A DNA stretch of 64,000 bases, from contig CANRHV010000002.1 in assembly GCA_947630505.1 (NCBI GenBank), positions 1-64,000 on the forward strand, read 5' to 3'. Of this stretch, positions 8,318 through 16,537 are shown piece by piece. Origin of the DNA: an uncultured Monoglobus sp. (GTDB lineage: Bacteria; Bacillota; Clostridia; Monoglobales; Monoglobaceae). Each line of letters begins with the position of its first letter. Positions within the stretch are counted from its first letter, which is position 1. The translations under genes were made by a program, and so were the position numbers. The notes below the pieces were generated by a model, which saw only the letters and a list, made by a program, of their open reading frames with translations, had not been told where the DNA came from and made no database searches.

Positions 8318-9589
8318 ATGAGTATGCTGTTTTCTTTGGATGATATAATGGAGTATATCGAGGATAACGACGTTAAGTTCATACGTTTGGTGTTTTTTGA
8401 CATATTCGGAAATATGAAGAATATCTCGATCTTCGCCTCCGAGCTGCCGAGGGCGCTGGAGTACGGAGTGACCTTTGACGCCTCGGAGATCAACGGATTC
8501 ATGAACGTGGGCGAGAGCGACCTTATGCTGCGTCCCGACCCGACGACCGCCGAGATACTGCCGTGGCGGCCGCAGCACGCCAGAGTTCTCAGAATATTCT
8601 GCGACATATGCTATCCCGACGGCAAGATGTTTGAGGGCGATTCCCGCAATATACTCAAAAAGTCGATCGACGATCTGGGGGAGAACGGACTGTACTGCGA
8701 GATAGGGACCGAGTGCAAGTTCTACCTGTTCAATCTTGACGAGCACGGCGAGATGACGGACATTCCCCACGACAACGGAACTTACTACGACGTGGCTCCG
8801 TCCGACAGGGGCGAGAATATCCGCCGCGAGATATGCCTGACGCTTGAGGAAATGGGCATACAGCCCAGAAGCTCAAAGCACGCGGGCGGTCCCGGCCAGC
8901 ACCAGATCGTGTACAACCACGGCGCGCCCGTTGAGGCGGCAGACCATGTGATGACATTTAAAAATTTGGTTCGTACCATAGCCGATATGAACGGACTGTA
9001 CGCCTCGTTTATGCCCCGCCCCATTCCCGACAAGAGTGGAAACGGAATGCACGTTCATCTGTCTTTGTATGAGAGCAAGACCGGAAAGAGCCTTATTGAC
9101 ATAGGCTGCGAGACGGGCCGCCGATTCATCGCGGGAATCATGGCGCATATAAATGAGATAAGCCTGTTTCTGTGCCCGACTGTGAACTCATACAGCAGGC
9201 TGGGTCAGTTCGAGGCGCCGAAGTTTGTGACATGGTCGCACCAGAACCGACAGCAGCTTATGCGTATCCCCACAAACACGGTGGGAGAGAGCCGTCTCGA
9301 GCTGCGCTCGCCCGACGGATGCTCCAATCCGTATCTGGTTATCGCGCTGATGATCTATGCGGGTATCGACGGCGTCAAAAACGAGATGAGGCTCGCCGAT
9401 CCCGTTAACGTTACCTATAAGGAAGGCATTGAGGGGCTCGTTCGCCTGCCGCGGAACCTTGAGGAGGCCGTGCGCTTTGCCGAAAACAGCGATTTTGTGA
9501 AACGGGTGCTGCCGCGCAACATAACGGCGACATATATCAACGAAAAGCGCCGCGAATACAAAGAATATCTCAAATCCGAGAAAAAATAA
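8318..9589 (+). CDS. glutamine synthetase-like protein (GS type I fold) lacking n1 metal ligands
   Basis: 423 residues from the ATG at 8318 after AAAGGG; the ATG at 8324 is also possible, and the track start at 8264 lacks a ribosome site. The whole GSI fold is present: beta-grasp N-terminus, FDASEINGF, NGMHVHLSL (n2 His), GQFEAP (catalytic Glu), and SRLELRSPD (n2 Glu and Arg). Against remembered Bacillus GlnA, GPEPEFF becomes GTECKFY and HHEVAPGQHEI becomes KHAGGPGQHQI. All three n1 metal-binding glutamates are therefore replaced (Lys, Ala, Gln). It may be inactive, regulatory, or act on another substrate. An ANTAR regulator follows 54 bases downstream, as with many clostridial glnA genes. 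Confidence 0.88.
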   Translation: MSMLFSLDDIMEYIEDNDVKFIRLVFFDIFGNMKNISIFASELPRALEYGVTFDASEINGFMNVGESDLMLRPDPTTAEILPWRPQHARVLRIFCDICYPDGKMFEGDSRNILKKSIDDLGENGLYCEIGTECKFYLFNLDEHGEMTDIPHDNGTYYDVAPSDRGENIRREICLTLEEMGIQPRSSKHAGGPGQHQIVYNHGAPVEAADHVMTFKNLVRTIADMNGLYASFMPRPIPDKSGNGMHVHLSLYESKTGKSLIDIGCETGRRFIAGIMAHINEISLFLCPTVNSYSRLGQFEAPKFVTWSHQNRQQLMRIPTNTVGESRLELRSPDGCSNPYLVIALMIYAGIDGVKNEMRLADPVNVTYKEGIEGLVRLPRNLEEAVRFAENSDFVKRVLPRNITATYINEKRREYKEYLKSEKK

Positions 9590-9643
9590 AAACGTGTTCG
9601 CGGCGGGTCCGCAAATTCATAACGGGAAAGAATGTGATAGCGA

Positions 9644-10213
9644 TTGAATGACAGGATTCTGATTGTTTCCGCGTCGGAAAAAAGCGCCGACGCGCTGGCG
9701 CGTATTCTGCGAAGGTACGCGATAAACAACATAGATTTTGCCTCGGGCGGAGCCGAGACAAGGCGCGCTGTGCTGCGCGTCGGTTACGCCTTGATTATTA
9801 TAAACGCGCCGCTCAAAGACGAGCAGGGGAACGACCTGGCGGCGGACATGATACGCGGCACAAGGTCGTCGGTGATACTGATAGCCAAAAATGATATCGC
9901 CGATGTGCTGGCGTCAAAGGTTGAGGGCGACGGGGTGTTCGTGGTGCCGAAGCCGCTGCAGCAGAGGCAGTTCTGGAGCGCGGTGAGGCTTGGGCTGGCG
10001 TTTTCGGCCCGAATCGCCGAGATCGATAAAAAGATGGCGAAGCAGGAAAAAAAATACGAGGAGCTGCGGATAATATCCCGAGCCAAATGCGTGCTGATAG
10101 AGCGGGAGAGAATGACCGAAAAGGAAGCCCACCGATTTATAGAAAAGCAGGCTATGGACAAACGCGAGAGCCGAGCGAACATAGCCGCGGGAATTTTAAA
10201 GCGATATATTTAA
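9644..10213 (+). CDS. ANTAR domain response-regulator-like RNA-binding antiterminator
   Basis: 189 residues with a TTG start. The N-terminal ~120 residues form a receiver-like fold in which the usual phospho-acceptor region reads LIIINAPLKD, so phosphorylation is doubtful (pseudo-receiver). A coiled linker follows. The C-terminal ANTAR domain (about residues 145-189) contains the alternating-Ala pattern of AKCVLIERERMTEKEAHRFI. ANTAR proteins bind paired RNA hairpins and prevent transcription termination, commonly of nitrogen genes. The position after the GS-like gene suggests nitrogen control; the leader terminator of the glutamate synthase operon at 19.6 kb is a possible target. The stop codon lies inside its own terminator hairpin. 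Confidence 0.88.
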   Translation: MNDRILIVSASEKSADALARILRRYAINNIDFASGGAETRRAVLRVGYALIIINAPLKDEQGNDLAADMIRGTRSSVILIAKNDIADVLASKVEGDGVFVVPKPLQQRQFWSAVRLGLAFSARIAEIDKKMAKQEKKYEELRIISRAKCVLIERERMTEKEAHRFIEKQAMDKRESRANIAAGILKRYI

Positions 10214-10242
10214 ATGATTTGTCATTTAAATATATCGCTTTT
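10198..10242 (+). terminator. terminator overlapping the ANTAR stop codon
   Basis: AAAGCGATATATTTAAATGA pairs perfectly over 20 bases with TCATTTAAATATATCGCTTT (loop TTTG) and ends in T. The first arm encodes the last residues (KRYI) and the stop of the ANTAR gene. It is unusually long and AT-rich. Confidence 0.7.
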
Positions 10243-10474
10243 AACGTAGGGACTAGAGAGTAGGGTCTAGGGACTAGGCCTCCCCCTCAGACGCCTACGG
10301 CGCCAGCTCCCCCTCCTTCGGAAGGGGAGCCTTTTTTTGCTTCCCCTGCGCAAGTGGGGAAGCGCGATAGCAGGGGAAGGGGAAGCTTTTTTTAGTTCGC
10401 GGGGATATGCGAATGATTTTTGCCAAATTATTTCCGCGTAGTACCTAGATCCTATATTCCCTAGTCCCTACGTT
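10243..10474 (+). mobile_element. MITE-like element with heptamer terminal inverted repeats (copy C)
   Basis: A 232-base unit bounded by AACGTAGGGACTAG and its exact reverse complement CTAGTCCCTACGTT. The left end continues as period-7 units (AGAGTAG, GGTCTAG, GGACTAG). The right end, read in reverse, shows a similar degraded series. The interior holds two GC-rich hairpins, including CTCCTTCGGAAGGGGAG and a CTTCCCCTGC...GCAGGGGAAG stem, each followed by a T-run. No coding capacity. It sits at the left border of the virion-gene cassette. Confidence 0.7.
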
Positions 10475-10500
10475 GGCACCACATGGCACTCAAAGCCGTT

Positions 10501-10506
10501 TATAAT
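10501..10506 (+). promoter_or_regulatory. candidate -10 element of the virion-gene cassette
   Basis: TATAAT just upstream of a small GTGCCG...CGGCGC hairpin and the first cassette gene. The hexamer 17 bases upstream (ACCACA) is not a good -35. TTGGCA at 10473-10478 lies too far away, so the promoter may need an activator. Confidence 0.35.
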
Positions 10507-10557
10507 AAAATTGTGCCGAGGAAAACGGCGCGAAATTATTATGAAAGGAGCATAATT

Positions 10558-11133
10558 ATGCTTGGATTTGGAAACAGAAAACAGAACCCGGAGGAGCGGG
10601 AGTATCTCGAGGCCGCGCGCGGCGGATATCCCGTTCAGCCGCAGGGGTACCCCGCGCAGGCGCAGCCGGGAGCGGCGCCCATGCAGGGTATGATGCCCGG
10701 AATGATGCCCGGAGCCGCGGCAATGCAGTACGGCATGCCGATGCCCGCTCGTGGTATGCGCGGCGGAGCCGATCCGCGGCTTGAGGCGTATATCGCCAAA
10801 AGAACCGCGGAGATCGACGCGCAGGTCAGGGAGTTCTCGAGAAAGAATCCCGATTTTGACATCAGACGCGAGCTTCAAGACCCCAAGTTCTGCAACTATC
10901 TGTGGGGCAACGGGCTCAGCGTTGAGGACGCCTACTATCTTGCCCACCGCGGCGAGGAGCAGGCTGAAAACGACCGCGCAAAGCCCGAGGAGCCCGAGAA
11001 GAGAATCTCGGAGAACGGGACATCAAAGCCCGGCGGCAGCGGTATGGTGAAAAAGAACCCCGAGGACATGAGCGACGAGGAGGTTGACGACATCATAAGA
11101 CGCGTCCGCCGCGGCGAGAAGATCTCGTTTTAG
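10558..11133 (+). CDS. phage scaffold-like protein upstream of capsid gene
   Basis: 191 residues from the ATG at 10558 (GAAAGGAG ribosome site). The track start 25 codons earlier has no ribosome site and precedes the likely promoter. Residues about 18-70 are a Gly/Pro/Met/Gln-rich low-complexity stretch with a repeated MMPG. The rest is charged helix: NPDFDIRRELQDPKFCNYL, an acidic linker, then the Lys/Arg-rich tail DDIIRRVRRGEKISF. Acidic-helical proteins with a 'FDI.ELQ.P.F' pattern immediately before N4-gp56-type capsid genes are typically scaffold or head-assembly proteins. Assignment rests on position and composition. Confidence 0.55.
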   Translation: MLGFGNRKQNPEEREYLEAARGGYPVQPQGYPAQAQPGAAPMQGMMPGMMPGAAAMQYGMPMPARGMRGGADPRLEAYIAKRTAEIDAQVREFSRKNPDFDIRRELQDPKFCNYLWGNGLSVEDAYYLAHRGEEQAENDRAKPEEPEKRISENGTSKPGGSGMVKKNPEDMSDEEVDDIIRRVRRGEKISF

Positions 11134-11176
11134 TCCGAGACGCGAAAAAACAAAACTTTAAACGGAGGTATTTTTA

Positions 11177-12409
11177 ATGAGTATTAATTACAACACCCAG
11201 ACAACGACCACAAACCGCGTGGGCAACAACGTTACCCCCGAGATGAAGGCATATTACGACAGGCAGATGATCCGCTTTGCCTCTCCCAAACTGGTTCACG
11301 CCCAGTTCGGTCAGAGCAAGCCGATCCCCAAGGGCTCGGGCAAGACCATAGAGTTCCGCCGCTTCAGCCCCCTGCCAAAGGCGATGAAGCCGCTGACCGA
11401 GGGCGTTACGCCCAAGGGCAACCAGCTGAACGTGACAACCGTTGAGTCCACGGTCGATCAGTACGGCGACTATGTTACGCTTTCCGATATGCTGACGCTT
11501 TCGGCAATCGACAACGTTATAGTCGAGACCCAGAACGTGCTGGGCGACCAGGCGGGCAGAACGCTCGACACGGTTATTCGCGAGAAGATCAACGCGGGCA
11601 CCAATGTGCAGTACGGCGACGGCAAGGCGGACAGAAACGTGCTTGTGGGCGGTCAGGCGAGTGGCAATGACTATCTCAGCGTGGCCGCGGTCAAGAGAGC
11701 GGTCGCCACGCTCAAGCGCAACAACGCTCAGCCCATCAAGGACGGCTGCTATGTGGCTATAATCCACCCCGATGTGGCGAACGATCTGACAAACGACCCC
11801 GAATGGAAGGCCGTTAAGCAGAACGTGGACCCCAAGGACTGGTACAACGGCACGATCGGCAAGATCCACGGCGTTGTGTTCGTCGAGTCTACCGAGGCGA
11901 AAATTTTCAGAGCCGCGCCTCTGCGCAAGATGGCAAACATCACGATCGGAGACCCCGAGAGTCTGACCGTGGCGGCGGTTTCCGGCAAGGTCATCACGGT
12001 GGCCGAGGAGATAGCGTCGAGCGACGCGACGGCTCTGACGGGCAGAGCTATCCAAATAAACGGCTTTGACTACACGATCACATCCGCGACTGCGGGCGAT
12101 CCCGGAGCGGCGAAGATCACGGTGACCGAAACGCTGAGCCCCACGGTGACGGCGGGCTCGATAATCTATCCCGCGGGCGCCGGAAAGGACGGCAGAGACA
12201 TTTACTCCACGCTGTTCATCGGCCAGAACGCCTACGGCGTCACAAATATCGCGGGCGGCGGTCTTGAGACTATCATCAAGCAGAAGGGCAGCGCCGGCAC
12301 GGGCGATCCTCTCGACCAGAGAAGCACCGTCGGCTGGAAGGCCACTCAGACGGCGGAGATCCTTTCTCCCGAGTTCATGGTGAGAGTCGAGACCACCTGC
12401 AGCTACTAA
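11177..12409 (+). CDS. N4-gp56 family major capsid protein
   Basis: 410 residues. Segments such as GKTIEFRRFSPLP, PLTEGVTPKGNQLNVTT, VDQYGDYVTLSDML and GDQAGRTLDTVIREKIN are the family signature of this HK97-fold major capsid protein, common in podoviruses and siphoviruses of Firmicutes. IIHPDVANDL and the mid-protein GKIHGVVFVESTEAK also fit. An inserted Ala/Thr-rich domain (about residues 255-335) interrupts the C-terminal part before GRDIYSTLFIGQNAYGV. AACGGAGGT sets the start. The reading frame is intact, with base composition like the neighbouring host genes. No terminase or portal gene is nearby. Confidence 0.9.
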   Translation: MSINYNTQTTTTNRVGNNVTPEMKAYYDRQMIRFASPKLVHAQFGQSKPIPKGSGKTIEFRRFSPLPKAMKPLTEGVTPKGNQLNVTTVESTVDQYGDYVTLSDMLTLSAIDNVIVETQNVLGDQAGRTLDTVIREKINAGTNVQYGDGKADRNVLVGGQASGNDYLSVAAVKRAVATLKRNNAQPIKDGCYVAIIHPDVANDLTNDPEWKAVKQNVDPKDWYNGTIGKIHGVVFVESTEAKIFRAAPLRKMANITIGDPESLTVAAVSGKVITVAEEIASSDATALTGRAIQINGFDYTITSATAGDPGAAKITVTETLSPTVTAGSIIYPAGAGKDGRDIYSTLFIGQNAYGVTNIAGGGLETIIKQKGSAGTGDPLDQRSTVGWKATQTAEILSPEFMVRVETTCSY

Positions 12410-12427
12410 TATCGGGAGGCGAGACAA

Positions 12428-12676
12428 ATGGCAATGACAAAAAAACAGAAATACGAGGCGGAGCTTGAGGCGTTCTATAACGAGCCGGTGCCCCTTATGC
12501 TGGTGAAGGACAACTGGAAAAACAAGGACGATCTGACCGTGACGGTCAACGGCACCAACTATCAGATAAAGCGCGGCGAGACCGTCACGGTCCCGCGAAA
12601 GGTCGCGCTGGCGGTGGAGCGCGCTCACAGGCAGGAGCTTGCCGCCGAGGAATACATAGACAGCCTGAAGGCGTAG
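12428..12676 (+). CDS. small virion-associated protein
   Basis: 82 residues, 18 bases after the capsid gene, with a GGGAGG ribosome site. It has a charged N-terminal helix, then a short beta-rich core (VTVNGTNYQIKRGETVTVPR) that looks like a small SH3/OB-like or head-decoration fold, and a C-terminal helix. Small proteins with the 'NG.NY.IKRG..V.VP' core often follow capsid genes in clostridial phages. Structural role inferred from position only. Confidence 0.55.
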   Translation: MAMTKKQKYEAELEAFYNEPVPLMLVKDNWKNKDDLTVTVNGTNYQIKRGETVTVPRKVALAVERAHRQELAAEEYIDSLKA

Positions 12677-12689
12677 GGCGGTGATGTGA

Positions 12690-13466
12690 TTGAAGCTTTT
12701 AAAAGCGATAGAGGCGGCGGACGCCCTCAGCCCCAACAGCTTTGATTTTGAGGAAAAGCTGGCATGGTGCGGCGAGGTGTCGCTGTCCCTGCGCCGCCAC
12801 ATCAAAAAATATTACGACATCATCGAGACTGTTGTGAGCTGCCGCGAGGAGCTGGAGCTGCCCGAGGATATCTCGATCGACAATATCGAAGCGGCCTACC
12901 TCGGCGGCAGACCGCTGACAAAGGCGGATCTCAGGAGCCTGCCGTATCTGGCGGGCACCGATCTCCGCCGCAGGTTCGGCCTGACCTTCGGCTCGCCCAA
13001 GCTGCTTAAGATAATTTATCTCACGAGCCCCGGCGAGGTGCGGGATATCTGTATCGAGGGCGAGTTCAACATAAGCGAAAACGTGATCGAGGGGTGGATG
13101 CTGCCATTTGAGCAGGGCGATGAGATCATCTGCGAGATGCCCGATGATCCGGAGTTTGAGCCCGCGCATACCTATGTCTATGAAAATGACGGCGAGAGAG
13201 TGCGTCTGACGGATGATATCTTCACGCCCGAGACGGGCGCCAGGCTTGTGATAAAGAGGGTGATAGACGATGAGACCGAGGCGGAGGCCCCCTATGACCG
13301 CATGTACATCGAATATCTGCTGGCGAAGATCGCTCTGTATCAGCACGACTACGACACATACTCGAGCCACATGATACAGTACAACAACATCTACGATGAG
13401 TACAAAAGGGACTACAAAACGCGAAACCCGCTGAACGATTTGGCGCGTTTCAAAAATTACTGGTAG
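12690..13466 (+). CDS. putative head-tail connector (adaptor) protein
   Basis: 258 residues with a TTG start after AGGGCGGTG; the in-frame GTG/ATG just upstream run into a stop. The first ~90 residues are helical. A beta-rich middle and a C-terminal helical tail (YIEYLLAKIALYQHDYDTY) end in NPLNDLARFKNYW. This layout, placed between the capsid gene and a large beta-rich protein, matches podovirus adaptor/tail-tubular-A-like (P22 gp4-like) connectors. No sequence motif proves it. Read in operon with its neighbours (13-base gap before, 11 after). Confidence 0.5.
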   Translation: MKLLKAIEAADALSPNSFDFEEKLAWCGEVSLSLRRHIKKYYDIIETVVSCREELELPEDISIDNIEAAYLGGRPLTKADLRSLPYLAGTDLRRRFGLTFGSPKLLKIIYLTSPGEVRDICIEGEFNISENVIEGWMLPFEQGDEIICEMPDDPEFEPAHTYVYENDGERVRLTDDIFTPETGARLVIKRVIDDETEAEAPYDRMYIEYLLAKIALYQHDYDTYSSHMIQYNNIYDEYKRDYKTRNPLNDLARFKNYW

Positions 13467-13477
13467 GAGGCGGAAAT

Positions 13478-15169
13478 ATGTATATGCCGATTGCGGCTCA
13501 AAAGAGCAAAAACAAAAAGGTCGATATCCTGAGCTTTTTCGGATACGACCAAAGAGAAAAGATCGACGACAGACAGCTCGCGGAAATGCTCAACATGTCC
13601 TCCGACGCGGCTCCCTGTCTGGCGCCCCGAAAACCCAGACGGCATATAGCCTCGCAGAAGGGCATAACCGCGCTGGCTCTTCCGGAGTATGACCCCGGCG
13701 GCCTTGACTCGTTCACGGGCGTCGCGGACGGGAGCTTTTACTACAAGGGCAGGCGCGTCGACAATATCGCGCTGAGCAAGGGTGAAAAGTCGATCGTGGA
13801 TTTCGGCGGGAACATCTGCATTTTTCCCGATAAGGTGTACTACCGTTATCTGCCCGACCCGGAGGACGGGCAGATCAAAAGCGAGCTCAGGCCGATGGGC
13901 AAAAGCATGACGGTGACGAACGCCTCGTTCTACTCCTACTACGACGAGATAAGCGGCAGATACAGAGCGAGGATCAGCCGAGACAACAGCGCGCGGTTTG
14001 ATTTGATATTCAAGCCCGGCGACAGCCTTGTGATATCCGGCTGCTCCAGGGCGCAAAACAACACTCTCGTGGTTGACAGCAAAAAAGACGTCGCGACGGA
14101 CGAAAGCATCGTCAGCGCGATCGTCAAAGAGGCGGGCGTCAGCGATCTGGATTTGCTGCTTTATAACAAAAAGGGCGGCTACGCTTTTTTTGAAAACGGG
14201 CACGAGAGCGCGGAGGTCAAGATAGAGATATACATTCCCGATATCGTCTGCGCCTGCGTGCACAACAATCGCCTGTTCGGAGCCTCGGAAAGCGGCGAGT
14301 ATATTTTTGCTTCAAAGCTGGGTGACTGCTTTAATTTCTCGTCATTCAGAGGCCTCGCCGACGACAGCTGGTTCGCCGAGATCGGCACGCCCGGAGCCTT
14401 TACCGGAATTGTCAGCTACAGGACCTCGGTTGTGGCGTTCAAGCGCGACTATATCCACCATGTGTACGGAGATTCGCCGGCCAATTTTTCGGTGCCGAAG
14501 CAGACGCTGAGCGGCGCTCTTGACGGAAAGAGCGTCGCCGAGGTCGGCGGAATTCTCTACTACATGGCGGCGGATGGGTTTTATGAGTATACCGGCGGCG
14601 AGCCCGAGAGGATAAGCCGCCCGATCAAAACCCTGTTCGCATCCTGCAAGAGCGGCACCGACGGCAGGCGTTACTACGCCTGCGCCGCGGACAAAAGCGG
14701 CAAAACGTCGCTGCTGGTGTATGATCCCGATATTGGCGTTTGGCACAGGGAGGACGACACAAAATTCGTCGATTTTGTCCGCGTGGGTGAGAGACTGTAC
14801 GGCGCGACCGAGAACGACATGTACCTGCTTGGGGACGAGGAAGCGGAGGAGATAATAAGATGGTGCGTGGTATCCAAAAAATTTACGCTTGACGATTTTG
14901 ATTTCAAGAGCGTGAACGCCGTCTATATCCGTCTGGAGTCCGAGTCCGACACCAAGGTCACAGTGAGTTTTTCGGCCGACGGCGAGGATTTCACCGTCCG
15001 CGGCGAGATCAAAGGAGAAAAGGGCTTTTCGGTACACCGTATTCCGATAAGGCTCAAAAAGTGCGACAGCTTCCGCATCATGCTGGAGGGCGAGGGAAAG
15101 GCGGTCGTCCACGATATAGAAATGATAACCTACACAGGAGGTAAAACGAATGTCGAAGACATCAGGTAG
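13478..15169 (+). CDS. putative tail hub / DNA-stabilisation protein (P22 gp10-like)
   Basis: 563 residues, no signal peptide. The protein is mostly beta-strand. In the middle, repeated patterns such as NNRLFGASESGEYIFAS, SYRTSVVAFKRDYIHHVYG and VGGILYYMAADGFYEYTGG resemble the beta-propeller blades of podovirus tail-hub/stabilisation proteins. The C-terminal ~110 residues look like a separate beta-sandwich. Ribosome site AGGAGG. It overlaps the next gene by 20 bases. Family assignment is by pattern and synteny; an alternative is a host-derived propeller protein, which the capsid context makes less likely. Confidence 0.55.
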   Translation: MYMPIAAQKSKNKKVDILSFFGYDQREKIDDRQLAEMLNMSSDAAPCLAPRKPRRHIASQKGITALALPEYDPGGLDSFTGVADGSFYYKGRRVDNIALSKGEKSIVDFGGNICIFPDKVYYRYLPDPEDGQIKSELRPMGKSMTVTNASFYSYYDEISGRYRARISRDNSARFDLIFKPGDSLVISGCSRAQNNTLVVDSKKDVATDESIVSAIVKEAGVSDLDLLLYNKKGGYAFFENGHESAEVKIEIYIPDIVCACVHNNRLFGASESGEYIFASKLGDCFNFSSFRGLADDSWFAEIGTPGAFTGIVSYRTSVVAFKRDYIHHVYGDSPANFSVPKQTLSGALDGKSVAEVGGILYYMAADGFYEYTGGEPERISRPIKTLFASCKSGTDGRRYYACAADKSGKTSLLVYDPDIGVWHREDDTKFVDFVRVGERLYGATENDMYLLGDEEAEEIIRWCVVSKKFTLDDFDFKSVNAVYIRLESESDTKVTVSFSADGEDFTVRGEIKGEKGFSVHRIPIRLKKCDSFRIMLEGEGKAVVHDIEMITYTGGKTNVEDIR

Positions 15170-16403
15170 AACAAAAACCAATCAGATAAAGGTCGAGGTC
15201 CCGCGGCGCCCCGACGGCATGGTCGGCGTCCGCGCCACTCTGCGCAACATGGGGATCGACAACAGTCTGATAGGCTACAACGAGGCGAACAAAACGGTCA
15301 CATTGGGCGGCAGAGAGCTGATGAGGCCGCAGTATATAAACGAGCAGGCGGGAATTTCTTTTTCAATGCCCGCGGATATACAGCGCAGCGTGGCTCAGTT
15401 TTATTCAAACACGAGCAATCCGGTCGTCAGAGTCTCGGACGCCTACAGCGGCTACGCGGGCAGATACGGCCTTTCAGCCGACGCGCTGGGCTATTCGAAC
15501 GGAGTCGTCACTATCGGCGGAATACCGCTTGACACGCTTTATATAGACGACGACGGCAAGGCGTGGGCGTTCCAAAACGACGTGCGGTCGGCGGTTGACG
15601 ATTACGTTAACTCGATAGGCGCCGTATCGCCGAACGAGCTGCTCGAGCGGTACAACGATATGTACCTGCCGCGGATCGAAAGTCTCAGCGATTCGATCAT
15701 GAACCGAAAGGAATTTTCATACGATCCCGAGACCGATCCGGTGTACGGGGCTTACCGCGACCAATATATGCAAAGCGCCGAACGCGCCGCCGAGGATACA
15801 ATGGCGGCGTATTCCGCCATGACCGGAGGATATTCAAACTCGGCGGCGGTGACCGCGGCGGGGCTGGCGCAGCAGTATTATATGAGCCGGCTTTCGGGAA
15901 TGATACCCGAGCTTGCGCAGCAGGCGTATGAGCGTTACTCGGACGGCCTGAGCCGCGACGCTGAGCTGCTTGACGATATGATCGGGCTTTACGACACGGT
16001 TTGGGGCAACGCGTACGCCGCGAACAGCAAGACGATAAGCAATGCCAATTCCTCGCTGTCGAGCAACGCTTCGAGAGACCAAAACTCTTTCGAGCGCAAC
16101 TGGGCGGAGGCGATGAATTCCCAGGACTACGACTGGACCGAGCTTTTGAATAAACAGAAATACAACTGGGCCGAGAAACAGAACAGTCAGGACTACAACT
16201 GGACAGACGTGCTGAACGGCCAGAAGTCGCAGTCCAACATGCTGGGACTTGAAAACGCGGCAAACGAGAATATTATGCAGGGGATATACATGGATTATTA
16301 CAACGATATGCTCCGCGCGCAGCTTGAGGGCGAACGCCTCGACAATCGCCTGACGCAGGAGCGCATAAACCAACTGATCCTTCAGAACATGCTCGGCATG
16401 TAA
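15150..16403 (+). CDS. putative internal/ejection-type virion protein with Trp-rich repeats
   Basis: 417 residues. The N-terminus has two copies of a short 'stalk'-like motif (GYNEANKTVTLGGREL, then GYSNGVVTIGGIPLDTLYID), known from copper-amine-oxidase-N-like domains in clostridial surface and phage proteins. The middle is a long Ala-rich helix. Residues about 310-365 are tandem 11-12-residue repeats of the form NWAEAMNSQDYDW, TELLNKQKYNW, AEKQNSQDYNW. No signal peptide. Last gene of the cassette and first before a strong terminator. The position fits podovirus ejection/internal proteins; function not proven. Confidence 0.5.
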   Translation: MSKTSGRTKTNQIKVEVPRRPDGMVGVRATLRNMGIDNSLIGYNEANKTVTLGGRELMRPQYINEQAGISFSMPADIQRSVAQFYSNTSNPVVRVSDAYSGYAGRYGLSADALGYSNGVVTIGGIPLDTLYIDDDGKAWAFQNDVRSAVDDYVNSIGAVSPNELLERYNDMYLPRIESLSDSIMNRKEFSYDPETDPVYGAYRDQYMQSAERAAEDTMAAYSAMTGGYSNSAAVTAAGLAQQYYMSRLSGMIPELAQQAYERYSDGLSRDAELLDDMIGLYDTVWGNAYAANSKTISNANSSLSSNASRDQNSFERNWAEAMNSQDYDWTELLNKQKYNWAEKQNSQDYNWTDVLNGQKSQSNMLGLENAANENIMQGIYMDYYNDMLRAQLEGERLDNRLTQERINQLILQNMLGM

Positions 16404-16412
16404 ACCGCTAAT

Positions 16413-16451
16413 AAAAACGCCTTTCGAAATATAATTCGGAGGCGTTTTTTT
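16413..16451 (+). terminator. terminator ending the virion-gene cassette
   Basis: AAAAACGCCTTTCGAA, loop, TTCGGAGGCGTTTTTTT immediately after the last cassette gene. Confidence 0.88.
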
Positions 16452-16462
16452 GAATTTAATTA

Positions 16463-16491
16463 TTGACACTTTTCGAGGTCGCTGTTATAAT
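16463..16491 (+). promoter_or_regulatory. consensus sigma-A promoter of the two-component operon
   Basis: TTGACA, 17-base spacer, TATAAT: a perfect consensus match, 35-40 bases ahead of the response regulator. Confidence 0.85.
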
Positions 16492-16537
16492 TTAATATCA
16501 TAGCTTTTAGGAAAGCGCTTATCAAAGGGTGAGGCAT

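Noticed and set aside
10558-16403. Complete prophage
   Set aside because: No integrase, terminase, portal, replication or lysis genes; flanked directly by host genes.
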